14,823 nucleotides of DNA from Clostridiales bacterium (GTDB lineage: Bacteria; Bacillota; Clostridia; Oscillospirales; Oscillospiraceae), in the NCBI GenBank assembly GCA_021200895.1, contig JAJQFX010000157.1, forward strand, positions 1 to 14,823. The letters are read 5' to 3'. A model generated the notes under the pieces. It was not told the origin of the DNA and did no database searches. It worked only from the letters and a program-made list of their open reading frames with translations. Shown here in pieces: positions 1 through 7,448 of this stretch (position 1 is its first letter; each line of letters begins with the position of its first letter). Position numbers and translations under genes: made by a program.

Positions 1-1
1 C

Positions 2-289
2 GGCGCGATGCAGTCCTCCTACACCGGCCTGGTGAAGCACACCACCGGCACCTGGTACTATGTGAAGAACGGCAAGATGCAGAGTTCTTACACCGGCCTG
101 GTGAAGCACACCACCGGCACCTGGTACTATGTGAAGAACGGCAAAATCGACTATAGCTACACCGGCTTGGTGAAGTATTCCTCCGGCAGCTGGTACTATG
201 TGGTGAAGGGCAAGATGCAGAGCACCTATACCGGCACAATTACTTACAACGGCAAGACCTATAACATCGTCAAGGGCAAGGTCGCCTGA
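2..289 (+). CDS. C-terminal end of a repeat-containing surface protein (partial)
   Basis: The frame is open from base 2, so this is the tail of a gene that begins outside the window; the ATG at 8 is only an internal Met. It encodes four tandem units of about 20-23 residues, with a core like YTGLVKxxxGxWYYVKNGK. Units 1 and 2 are almost identical, unit 3 is diverged (YSSGSWYYVVKGK), and the last is a short degenerate cap (YTGTITYNGKTYNIVKGK) before the TGA. Aromatic- and Gly-rich repeats of this type occur at the C-terminus of clostridial cell-surface proteins and resemble choline/wall-binding repeats, so a role in attachment to the cell envelope is likely. No catalytic domain is visible, so the function of the whole protein cannot be given. 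A strong hairpin lies 37 bases after the stop. Confidence 0.75.
   Translation, partial: GAMQSSYTGLVKHTTGTWYYVKNGKMQSSYTGLVKHTTGTWYYVKNGKIDYSYTGLVKYSSGSWYYVVKGKMQSTYTGTITYNGKTYNIVKGKVA
8..145 (+). repeat. Two tandem 69-bp repeats in the surface-protein gene
   Basis: Bases 8-76 and 77-145 are the same 69-bp unit. They differ only in a few third-position-type changes near the start (tcctcc against agttct) and in the last base. From the TAC codon onward the copies match almost base for base. The third unit (146-214) is clearly diverged. This is direct evidence of a recent duplication inside the repeat array. Confidence 0.85.
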
Positions 290-325
290 CCCACGAAAAT
301 CAAGTCTTCATTTAAACGTACCAAA

Positions 326-363
326 GGAACCCCTTCACTGGCTGTCGCCGGTGAAGGGGTTCC
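326..363 (+). terminator. Hairpin terminator after the surface-protein gene
   Basis: A 17-bp stem pairs 326-342 with 347-363; it has one G-T pair and a 4-base loop. It starts 37 bases after the stop codon at 287-289. No U-run follows on the plus strand, so it is a strong hairpin but not a textbook intrinsic terminator. It could also act on transcription arriving from the right. Confidence 0.55.
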
Positions 364-417
364 CGCGTAAACCGGATTTCAAACTTGATTCCCGTGGCAG
401 GTTTTTCGGATAATGCA

Positions 418-449
418 ACCATCCCGAACGCCGGAGCGTTCGGGATGGT
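418..449 (-). terminator. Hairpin terminator after the symporter gene
   Basis: A perfect 13-bp stem (418-430 with 437-449), plus one more C-G pair closing a 4-base loop, lies about 40 bases after the symporter stop at 490. The sequence beyond it on the minus strand is only mildly T-rich. It is best read as the end of the GH2-GH3-symporter operon, facing the opposing surface-protein gene. Confidence 0.6.
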
Positions 450-489
450 GAATGGTATTGTGTTGCTATTCGGGGATGCGGGAAATGGC

Positions 490-2070
490 TCAATCCTCGC
501 CGGGCCACTTCTTCATGGCATCCTCCAGGGTCATGCCATTAGCAACCTCTTCCTTGCGCTTGGCGTTGACGGCCTGAATCTCCTTCATCTTCGCGCCGGT
601 CAGGCTGTAGCCGTGCATGGCCCAAAGGGTGGCCGCCCAGGCCAGCATGGGGATGACGCAGAACATGACGATGACTGCAACCTTAATGCCGCCGGAGTAG
701 GGAGTGGCATCGGTGGGCAGCTCGCTGAGCCCAGCGCAAATCAGGAAGATAATCGACACCAGGGTCTGGGCCAGAGAGGACACCAGCTTATCCACCAGGG
801 AGAACAGGGTGCCCATAATGCCGGGGATGTACTTGCCAGAGCGATAGGCCTCGTAGTCGGAGCAGTCCGCTACCATGGGGATGGGCATATCCGCCGTAGC
901 GTAATACGCGCCGTAGCCGATGCCGAAGCAGAGGATAAACAGGATGGTGTACAGGTTGATGGCGCCGCCGCCGTTGTACGGGAAGGACAGGGTCAGGGCG
1001 CTGCCGCTGGTATGGTCGCACAGCAACAGGAGGGCCAGCACGCCGACGTAGCAAATCAGCGCCACGGAGACGTAGCGGGTCAAAGACGCCTTCTGCCCCA
1101 GCTTCTGGGAGGTGCGGGCAGACATCAGGAAGAACGGCACCGAGCAGACATAGCCCAGAACCATCATGGGCAGGTACAGGCTGTCGTAGTTGCCCATCAA
1201 GATGCCGTAGAGGGCCAGCAGCACTGTGGTGTTGGTGGCGATAGCCAGGGCCAGCTTGCAGCCTGCGCCGGCTACCATCAGACGCTGCATGGGTTTATTG
1301 CTCTTAATGATTTCCACATACTCGGAGACCTTGACCTTCTCCTGCTTGCCGCCGCCGATGCCATAGAACTCGGGGCGATCCTTCCCGGCGATGCCGATGA
1401 TGGCCAGGATGGTCAGGAGGACGGACACCACGATGCCGATCGGAGCAATCACGCGGTACAGTTCCGGACGGGCGTAGCCGGAGGTGATCAGGTTGCCAGC
1501 GTCATCATAGACGTTGTACATATTCTTGACGATGGGGATCAGGAACTGCATAACGCCCATGCCCAGCAGGGAGCCGACGGTGTTGAAAATGGTAAACAAG
1601 GGCCGCTGGTTGGGGTCGTTGGTCAGCACGGTCTGCCCAGCACGGGTGCAAGAGGTCTGGAAGGTGTAGCCAATCACCCAGATGAAGTAAACGACCACGA
1701 AGCCGATGTACCGCAGGGCCATCATGCTTTCCGGGATGAAGGGCAGCAGCACATACATTATAAGGACGCTGACCGCCATAATGGCGCTGCCAATAATCAT
1801 AAAGGGACGGAACTTGCCGATTCTGGTGCTGGTGCGGTCCATCAGTGCGCCAATGATGGGGTCGGTGATGGCGTCGGTCACACGCATAACCGTCACCATG
1901 ATGGACGCGAACATCCCCAGCTGCAACACGCTGGAGCCGAACTGCGCCACATAGGATAGCACCAGGACGAAATAGACGTTGGTGGCGCCATTGTTCATGG
2001 GGAACAGCACCAGCTGATACATTTTCGCACGGTTTACACCGGCAGGCGCTGTTTCAGTTTTTTCACTCAT
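490..2070 (-). CDS. GPH-family sugar:cation symporter (MFS superfamily)
   Basis: This 526-residue, very hydrophobic protein has about 12 membrane helices. It is likely to import a glycoside or sugar with a cation, as MelB, LacS and UidB relatives do (glycoside-pentoside-hexuronide family, MFS_2). The diagnostic stretch is near residues 63-89: D-A-I-T-D-P-I-I-G-A-L-M-D-R-T followed by R-I-G-K-F-R-P. It lacks the C-terminal IIA domain of LacS. The ATG at 2070 is chosen because GAGGTG lies 6 bases upstream; an in-frame GTG at 2079 overlaps that ribosome site and is unlikely. It is the last gene of the operon, 84 bases after GH3, with a very stable hairpin in the gap. The substrate cannot be read from sequence, but the two glycosidases beside it suggest a beta-linked oligosaccharide or glycoside product. 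Confidence 0.9.
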   Translation of the reverse strand: MSEKTETAPAGVNRAKMYQLVLFPMNNGATNVYFVLVLSYVAQFGSSVLQLGMFASIMVTVMRVTDAITDPIIGALMDRTSTRIGKFRPFMIIGSAIMAVSVLIMYVLLPFIPESMMALRYIGFVVVYFIWVIGYTFQTSCTRAGQTVLTNDPNQRPLFTIFNTVGSLLGMGVMQFLIPIVKNMYNVYDDAGNLITSGYARPELYRVIAPIGIVVSVLLTILAIIGIAGKDRPEFYGIGGGKQEKVKVSEYVEIIKSNKPMQRLMVAGAGCKLALAIATNTTVLLALYGILMGNYDSLYLPMMVLGYVCSVPFFLMSARTSQKLGQKASLTRYVSVALICYVGVLALLLLCDHTSGSALTLSFPYNGGGAINLYTILFILCFGIGYGAYYATADMPIPMVADCSDYEAYRSGKYIPGIMGTLFSLVDKLVSSLAQTLVSIIFLICAGLSELPTDATPYSGGIKVAVIVMFCVIPMLAWAATLWAMHGYSLTGAKMKEIQAVNAKRKEEVANGMTLEDAMKKWPGED

Positions 2071-2104
2071 AGGATTCACCTCAAGTCAGTCATACGGTGG
2101 GCGG

Positions 2105-2132
2105 TTCCTGCCCCTCCGAAGAGGGGCAGGAA
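2105..2132 (-). other. Intercistronic stem-loop with a UUCG tetraloop
   Basis: A perfect 12-bp stem (2105-2116 with 2121-2132) is closed on the transcribed strand by a C(UUCG)G tetraloop, one of the most stable RNA loops known. It sits between the GH3 stop and the symporter ribosome site. No T-run follows, so termination is unlikely to be complete. It may protect the upstream mRNA from 3' decay or reduce symporter expression relative to the glycosidases. Confidence 0.7.
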
Positions 2133-2154
2133 TGGAAAGGAACGTTTGGTGAAG

Positions 2155-5151
2155 TTACTTCTTAGCGTTTGCGGCCTGCTTCCGGCGGATAGCCAGAATC
2201 AGCATCACCGCGCAGGCAATCGTACCCACAATGCCGACCACGATGATTGCATAAACAGCGAGCTGCCACCAGGGGGTGACGGTCTTGATGTAGGTATTCT
2301 CATCCCAGCCGTTCATGGCGTTGGAGTTGGCCACGGTGTACAGGATGCGGTGCATGGCGTCCTTCATTTCCTGAATCATGTAGGGGTCATTCTCGTCATA
2401 GGCAGCTGCATAGGCGTCCGCAGTGTGAATTATAGTGGCCGGGCTGTCATAGATGTCAGTGCCGCCGATAAGCGCGTCGGGCAGATCCATGTAGTGGCTG
2501 TAGCCGGAGAAGTCGGTCAGGGACATACCCTGGAGGCCCAGCTCGTCCCGGAGGTAAGCGGTCTGGAGGTTGTAGTACTCGCCGCACCAGTAAGCGCCCC
2601 AGCGGTTGAAGCCGGACATGACGCACCAGGCACCGCCGTCTACGACGGCCTTGTCAGCCACTTCCAGGTAAATCTCACGGGCAGCCTGCTCGTTGAGCCA
2701 GGTGCCGACGCCCTCGCGGCTGGTCTCGGAGTCGTTCAGGGCGACGTGCTTCAGGTAGACATAGACGCCCTTGGACTGGATGCCCTGCACCTCGTTGGCG
2801 CAGATGGTACCGGCGATGAAGGGATCCTCGGAGTAATACTCGAAGTTACGGCCGGAATAGGCGGTGCGGTGCATATTGATGCCGGGGCCGTACAGGCCGG
2901 AGTAACCGTGGCCCAGGCAGTCCTCGCCGATGCACAGGCCCACCTGATAAATCAGCTCATCGTTGAAGGTGGCCGCCATCACGTCCTCAGAGGTGTAGCA
3001 CATGGCGGAGTCGCCGCCGGTCAGGGAGGCGGTCAGGCCCTGGGGGCCGTTCTCGTCGCTGGTGGCGGGCTTGGAGACGGAGTTGACCTGCTTGGTGTTG
3101 TGGAAGCCCAGGGTGATGGTCTCCACCATCTCGGAATAGGTCAGCTGATCCAGCAGCAAATCCCAATCCTCATCGTCATAGTCCTTGCCGATCATGGAGG
3201 ACAGGTTCATGCCGTTGTCCGCCCCCAGGGTGGGCATATCCATCTCCTCCACCTCGGAGGAATCGTAACGGGTGGTGGCCAGTGCAGCCGCCAGCTCATC
3301 GTTCATGGCCAGGTCGAAGGTGCCGGTGGGATAGGTGCCTTCCCAGTCAGAGCGGGACAGCCAGGTGACTTCGCCTGGGCTGTAGGAAGCCTTGTTGGGG
3401 TCGGCCTCGTCAAACAGGTTGGTGATGGCGGTGCCGGTGGCCTCGGAGGTGGCGAAAATCTCGGTGTCCAGGGTGTCCTGGGTCCAGGTGGCGACCAGGT
3501 CGGCGTTGCCGTCGGCGGTCATGCCGTCATCAGTGGTATAGCCCTTGGCGGACAGGATGTTGTTGATGGCGTCGTGAGAGCCGTCGCCGATGGTGAAGTA
3601 GTAATCACCGGCATCCAGGATGTAGGTCTGGGCGTTGTTGGAGTCATAGGTGCGCAGCTCGTCCTTGTCCACCGTGATGGTGACTGTCTCGGACTCGCCG
3701 GGGGCCAAGGTGCCGGTCTTGGCATAGCCGCACAGCTCTACGCTGGCCTTCTCAATGCCATTGGCCTTGTCATAGTCGGTATAGGGGCTCTGGAAGTAGA
3801 CCTGAACGGTCTTCTTGCCGGAGTAGGTGTCGCCGGTGTTGGTGACGGTGACGGAGATTTCAAAGCCGTCGTCGGTGGCGGTCATGGTGTAATCGCTGTA
3901 CTCAAAGGTGGTATAGCTGATGCCATAGCCGAAAGCGTAGGCCACGGTGGAGGCATAGTCGAAGTCACCGGCATTGGCGGTGCCCATCACCACGTCCTCA
4001 TAGCGGGTCTCGGTGTAGCGGTAGCCCAGGTAAATGCCCTCCTGGTAGACGCTGTACATGGCCTGGTTGCCATAGTCGGCGTCGTCAGAGGAGAAGCCAT
4101 AGTCAGAGGCGCCGGAATACTCTCTGGCGTAGAAGTTGGTCACAGCGGGGTTGGCCAGGTTGTCATACCAATAGGTATCCACCAGGCTGCCGGAGGGAGA
4201 CACTTCGCCGGACAGGAGCTGCGCCACGCCGTTGGCGCCGGTCTGGCCCACGTCGCCGATCCACATACAGGCATCCACGCCGTAATCCACGCCGCAGACA
4301 TCGGGGTCCAGGAAGTCCAGCTCGATGGCGTTGGAGGTGTTGAGCAGGACGATGATGGACTGGAACACGCCCTCATCCTTCAACTCCTTCAGGCCGGCCA
4401 GCAGCTCCAACTCCTCTGCGGAGAGGGCCAGGTAGTTGCCGTCACCCTCGGTGCCGGAGCTGTACCACAGGTCAGCGCCGGTGTCGCCGGCGGGCAGGTC
4501 AGCGCCCTCGCCGCCGGAGCGGGAGAATACCACGATGGCGGCATCGCCGTACTCGGCAAAGGAGTCGCCTGCGCCGGCCTCTACCTCAGACCAGGGAGCC
4601 TCGTTGACGGCATACTGGGTGTTGGCCTCCAGCACGTCGGAGATGGCATCGGGGGTCACGCGGCTGTAGCTGTCCGCTACGGACACATACCAATCCCACA
4701 GGGTCTGGTTGACTTCAATGCCGTAATCGGTCAGGGCCTCCAGCAGGGTGGGGGCAGCGCTGGTGTCAACGGAGCCGGAGCCGGTGCCGCCGTACATCAA
4801 ATCCACGGAGCCCCGGGCGAACAGGCTGACCTTGGCCCCAGAGGCCAGAGGCAGGGCGCTGTTCTCGTTGGTCAGCAGGGCTGCGCCTTCCGCTTCCACG
4901 GTAGCGCAAAGCTCTGCCTCATAAGCCTCCAGCTCTTCCTGGCTGGAGAAGTCGCTGGTGAAGTACACGGCCTCGTCGTTGCCGTCCACTACCTTATAGG
5001 TGGACGTGCCGAGGTAAATGTTCACCGTCGTGGCATAAATGCCGCCAAAGTAGTTAGCAACAAAGCCGCCAATCATGATGATTGCCATCACTGCGGTCAG
5101 CACAGACCACTTGACGATGCCAGTGCCTTTCTTCTTTTCTTTTTTTGCCAT
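2155..5151 (-). CDS. Membrane-anchored, circularly permuted GH3 glycoside hydrolase
   Basis: This 998-residue enzyme hydrolyses beta-linked terminal sugars, probably as a beta-glucosidase-type exo-enzyme on the outer face of the membrane. The domain order is reversed relative to common GH3 enzymes. A GH3 C-type alpha/beta domain comes first (about 85-340, with GGTGSGSV at 121-128 and a GGEGAD segment whose E215 is the likely acid/base). A fibronectin-III-like domain follows (about 420-525), then the GH3 N-type barrel (about 650-940). The barrel has GRNFEYYSEDP at 767-777, KH at 801-802 within KHVALNDSETSR, and the probable nucleophile D880 in SLTDF, where SDW is usual. One hydrophobic helix follows a Lys-rich N-terminus (about 15-38) and another precedes RRKQAANAKK (about 962-988), so both ends should be cytoplasmic. 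Reversed domain order is known from Ruminococcus albus and Butyrivibrio beta-glucosidases. The start has GGAGG 9 bases upstream. The sugar specificity is unknown. Confidence 0.9.
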   Translation of the reverse strand: MAKKEKKKGTGIVKWSVLTAVMAIIMIGGFVANYFGGIYATTVNIYLGTSTYKVVDGNDEAVYFTSDFSSQEELEAYEAELCATVEAEGAALLTNENSALPLASGAKVSLFARGSVDLMYGGTGSGSVDTSAAPTLLEALTDYGIEVNQTLWDWYVSVADSYSRVTPDAISDVLEANTQYAVNEAPWSEVEAGAGDSFAEYGDAAIVVFSRSGGEGADLPAGDTGADLWYSSGTEGDGNYLALSAEELELLAGLKELKDEGVFQSIIVLLNTSNAIELDFLDPDVCGVDYGVDACMWIGDVGQTGANGVAQLLSGEVSPSGSLVDTYWYDNLANPAVTNFYAREYSGASDYGFSSDDADYGNQAMYSVYQEGIYLGYRYTETRYEDVVMGTANAGDFDYASTVAYAFGYGISYTTFEYSDYTMTATDDGFEISVTVTNTGDTYSGKKTVQVYFQSPYTDYDKANGIEKASVELCGYAKTGTLAPGESETVTITVDKDELRTYDSNNAQTYILDAGDYYFTIGDGSHDAINNILSAKGYTTDDGMTADGNADLVATWTQDTLDTEIFATSEATGTAITNLFDEADPNKASYSPGEVTWLSRSDWEGTYPTGTFDLAMNDELAAALATTRYDSSEVEEMDMPTLGADNGMNLSSMIGKDYDDEDWDLLLDQLTYSEMVETITLGFHNTKQVNSVSKPATSDENGPQGLTASLTGGDSAMCYTSEDVMAATFNDELIYQVGLCIGEDCLGHGYSGLYGPGINMHRTAYSGRNFEYYSEDPFIAGTICANEVQGIQSKGVYVYLKHVALNDSETSREGVGTWLNEQAAREIYLEVADKAVVDGGAWCVMSGFNRWGAYWCGEYYNLQTAYLRDELGLQGMSLTDFSGYSHYMDLPDALIGGTDIYDSPATIIHTADAYAAAYDENDPYMIQEMKDAMHRILYTVANSNAMNGWDENTYIKTVTPWWQLAVYAIIVVGIVGTIACAVMLILAIRRKQAANAKK

Positions 5152-5210
5152 GTTTGGATTCCTCCAATCCTAATCATAGTATGAAAATTATCTGTGTGTT
5201 TCCGGGAACT

Positions 5211-5266
5211 GCTCCTCCTTTCTTCTGCTGGGCGGCGGCCTCCGCCCCGTATACAGAGGCCGCCGC
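5211..5266 (-). promoter_or_regulatory. GH2-GH3 intergenic hairpin followed by an orphan Shine-Dalgarno
   Basis: On the minus strand a perfect 11-bp GC-only-ended stem (5256-5266 with 5232-5242, 13-base loop) is followed by AAAGGAGG (5221-5214), a full match to the anti-Shine-Dalgarno. No ATG, GTG or TTG lies at a usable distance after it. The real GH3 start is 60 bases further on with its own GGAGG. No T-run follows the stem. A processing or stabilising element for the GH3-symporter mRNA is possible. The rest of the 182-base gap shows no convincing promoter. Confidence 0.4.
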
Positions 5267-5333
5267 ATTCTATTCACACGCACCAAAACAACCCTAAAAA
5301 AGTGCGTAAAATAGACGATTCTGTGTGGTTCCG

Positions 5334-7256
5334 TTACACCCAGTTGCCGCCGTTGCCGTCCCCGGCCTGGAGCTTATACTTGGGGTTGGGGGTGTCCACC
5401 TTGTGGAAGGCGGCGGAGTCCTCACAGGCCCCGGCCACCACGCGGACGGAAACATCTCCCTCCATCGGCACGGTGAAGCGGAAGATTTTGTCCCCCTGGG
5501 TCTCGGAAATCAGCTTGTCCCCCACATAGAGGGCCACTTTCGGCTGGTTGGAGTAGACCTTCAGCGCAAGCTGGTCGCCTACCCTGTCCTCCTGCCGCTT
5601 GCCGCAGATGTGGACGAAGGGCTCGTCGCTCCAGTAGGCTTTGTAGAGATAGAAGCTGTCCTTCTTCGTCTTGCGGTCGAAGGTGACAAGGCCCTTGTGG
5701 TTCATCCCCGGCTCGCCGCCCTGGTCCCGGGCGTCCGCCGCGAAGTCAAACATATTCCAGACGTGGGTGGCCCACATGAAAGGCCGCTTCTCAAAGCACT
5801 TGAGCATATACTCGTGGTAGATGGCCTGGTATTCCTCGGTCTGGTCGCCCCGCTTGGGATGGTCGCTGTGGAGGTTGGGCATGGCCTCGCAGCCGTACTC
5901 CGAATAGCCCAGGCAGCGGTTGGGATACTTCCAGTGGAAGAAGTCAATCCACAAATCGTTCAGGAACATCCCCGGCACATACCAGCCCAGGTACAGGTTC
6001 CAGCTGACCACGTCGGTGATATGGGCCACCTTGTTGAAGGGGCCGCACATGGCATAGCAGGCCAGGGTGGTGAACCGGGTGGGGTCCATCTTATGGCACA
6101 GGTCGTTCAGGACATGGTGATTATCCAGCATATCCGCCTTGTCCTTGGTGCTGATGGTAATTTCATTGGAGACGCCCCAGCAGACGATACAGGCGTGATT
6201 GTAGTTCTGCACGATCAGCTCGGTCATCTGGCTGATGGTGTTGGCCCGACCATTGGGCATATGCTCCGAGATGTAGGGAATCTCCGCCCACACCACCATG
6301 CCGTACTGGTCGCACAGGTCATAGAAGTACTGGTCATGCTGATAGTGGGCCAGGCGGATGGTGTTGACCCCCATCTCCCGGATGATGGCCATATCCGTCT
6401 CGTGATGCTGTTTCGTCAGGGCGTTGCCCAGGCCCTTCCAGTCCTGGTGGCGGCTGACGCCCCGGAGGGGATAGGCTTTGCCGTTCAGGAAGAAGCCTTC
6501 CCGGGGATCCACCCGGCAGGTGCGCACGCCGAAGCGGGCGCTGACCTCGTCCACGGCCTCGCCGTCCACCGTCAGGGTGGCCACCGCCGTATAGAGGTAG
6601 GGGTCCTTCACCCCGTTCCACAGGTGAACGGAGGGGATGGTCAGGGTCACGTCGTCCCCTGCGCCGGAGGCCACCTCGGCCCCTTCACCGTCCAGCAGCC
6701 GGACGGATACGGCGGCGTTCTCACCGTTGTGCCAGGTCTTGACCTGTACCTTGCCGTCAGCGCCCTCCACCTTGGGGGTGACTTGCAGCCCTTCGCCACC
6801 GAAGTAGTCCAGGTCAAAGTGAATCTTGTTCACCACCCGCAGCAGCACGTCCCGATAGATGCCGCCGTAAAAGGTGAAGTCCGCCTTCTGGGGATAGACC
6901 CGGTCATTAACGCTGTTGTCCGCCTTGACGGTCAGGGCGTTGTCCGCCGCCAGCACGTCGGTGACATCCGCCCGGAAGGTGGAGTAGCCGCCGTCGTGGG
7001 TCATGGCGGTGGCCCCGTTCAAAATGACCTCCGCCGAAGCATTGACCCCTCGGAACTCCAGATAGACCCGCTCGGTGTCCGGGTCAAAGTCCGGTTTGGG
7101 GAAGCGCTTCTCATAGACGCAGGTGCCGCGATAATAGTCGTTCCCGCCGTCCTGTCCGTCAATGTTATTCCAGGTATGGGGAACGTCCACCAAAACGGCA
7201 ACGCCGTCCTTCCCGGTGAACTGCCAGGATTGATTCAGGTTGATGGTTCTTTTCAT
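5334..7256 (-). CDS. Cytoplasmic GH2 glycosidase (beta-galactosidase or beta-glucuronidase type)
   Basis: This 640-residue GH2 enzyme has no signal peptide or membrane helix, so it acts in the cytoplasm on imported substrate. Domains: sugar-binding jelly roll (about 5-150), immunoglobulin-like (about 160-250), and TIM barrel (about 255-560) with a short C-terminal extension. The acid/base is E365 in CWGVSNE and the nucleophile is E453 in GYSEYG. The length is closer to GUS (about 600) than to E. coli LacZ (1024). A GMNHKGLVTFDRK segment near 517-529 contains an N-x-K of the kind used by glucuronidases to bind the carboxylate. The nearby galK-galT favours a beta-galactosidase, so the substrate stays open. 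The ATG at 7256 has GGAG 7 bases upstream; an in-frame ATG at 7292 has no ribosome site. It is the first gene of the operon, transcribed from the promoter at 7313-7341. Confidence 0.88.
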   Translation of the reverse strand: MKRTINLNQSWQFTGKDGVAVLVDVPHTWNNIDGQDGGNDYYRGTCVYEKRFPKPDFDPDTERVYLEFRGVNASAEVILNGATAMTHDGGYSTFRADVTDVLAADNALTVKADNSVNDRVYPQKADFTFYGGIYRDVLLRVVNKIHFDLDYFGGEGLQVTPKVEGADGKVQVKTWHNGENAAVSVRLLDGEGAEVASGAGDDVTLTIPSVHLWNGVKDPYLYTAVATLTVDGEAVDEVSARFGVRTCRVDPREGFFLNGKAYPLRGVSRHQDWKGLGNALTKQHHETDMAIIREMGVNTIRLAHYQHDQYFYDLCDQYGMVVWAEIPYISEHMPNGRANTISQMTELIVQNYNHACIVCWGVSNEITISTKDKADMLDNHHVLNDLCHKMDPTRFTTLACYAMCGPFNKVAHITDVVSWNLYLGWYVPGMFLNDLWIDFFHWKYPNRCLGYSEYGCEAMPNLHSDHPKRGDQTEEYQAIYHEYMLKCFEKRPFMWATHVWNMFDFAADARDQGGEPGMNHKGLVTFDRKTKKDSFYLYKAYWSDEPFVHICGKRQEDRVGDQLALKVYSNQPKVALYVGDKLISETQGDKIFRFTVPMEGDVSVRVVAGACEDSAAFHKVDTPNPKYKLQAGDGNGGNWV

Positions 7257-7312
7257 ATCGATTCTCCAATCCTTTTTTCTGATGTTCCACATCGTAAGGC
7301 TTTTGTAAAAAA

Positions 7313-7341
7313 ATTATACCTTTTACCTTAAATTTTTTCAA
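7313..7341 (-). promoter_or_regulatory. Sigma-A promoter of the GH2-GH3-symporter operon
   Basis: On the minus strand, TTGAAA (7341-7336) and a perfect TATAAT (7318-7313) are separated by 17 bases. The transcript would start near 7306, giving a leader of about 50 bases before the GH2 ATG. The direct repeats at 7354-7383 lie just upstream of the -35 box. Confidence 0.85.
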
Positions 7342-7353
7342 GGTCGTTGCCCG

Positions 7354-7383
7354 AAGTGGTCGTTTTTGTGGCGTAAGTGGTCG
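7354..7383 (-). promoter_or_regulatory. Probable LytTR-type operator: two 9-bp direct repeats
   Basis: The 9-mer aagtggtcg (plus-strand reading) occurs at 7354-7362 and again at 7375-7383: identical copies, 12-bp spacer, 21-bp period, or two helical turns. LytTR response regulators such as AgrA bind pairs of about 9-bp direct repeats with about 12 bp between them. The proximal copy ends 12 bases upstream of the -35 box of the GH2 promoter, a good place for an activator. A weak partial third copy (aaggtcg, 7340-7346) touches the -35 box. Binding by the adjacent regulator is inferred. Confidence 0.65.
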
Positions 7384-7391
7384 CATTGCAC

Positions 7392-7430
7392 AAAAAAGAC
7401 GGTAAGGAAGAGGGTAATTCTTCCTTACCG
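7392..7430 (-). terminator. Rho-independent terminator after the sensor kinase gene
   Basis: A perfect 12-bp stem (7419-7430 with 7400-7411) with a 7-base loop is followed on the minus strand by TCTTTTTT. It begins 19 bases after the kinase stop and cleanly separates the regulator/kinase transcript from the GH2 promoter. Confidence 0.95.
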
Positions 7431-7448
7431 ACGATAAAGCTGTTTTCT

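Noticed and set aside
2146..5184. A 1012-codon open frame on the plus strand, opposite GH3
   Set aside because: It mirrors GH3 codon for codon. Its translation is low-complexity (Gly, Ala, Val, His) with no recognisable motif, and the minus-strand protein has full catalytic motifs. It is an effect of high-GC codon bias.
5278..5307. A 6-bp inverted repeat ACGCAC/GTGCGT in the GH2-GH3 gap
   Set aside because: Short stem, 18-base loop, no following T-run; too weak to call a terminator or operator.
5152..5333. A separate promoter for GH3
   Set aside because: TATGAT and TAGAAT boxes exist on the minus strand but have no -35 at acceptable spacing.
5325..7331. A 668-codon plus-strand frame opposite GH2, and similar frames opposite the symporter (385-1959), galT (10259-11656) and galK (11990-13039)
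   Set aside because: All are antisense shadows of well-supported genes, rich in Gly/Val/His/Gln and lacking family motifs.
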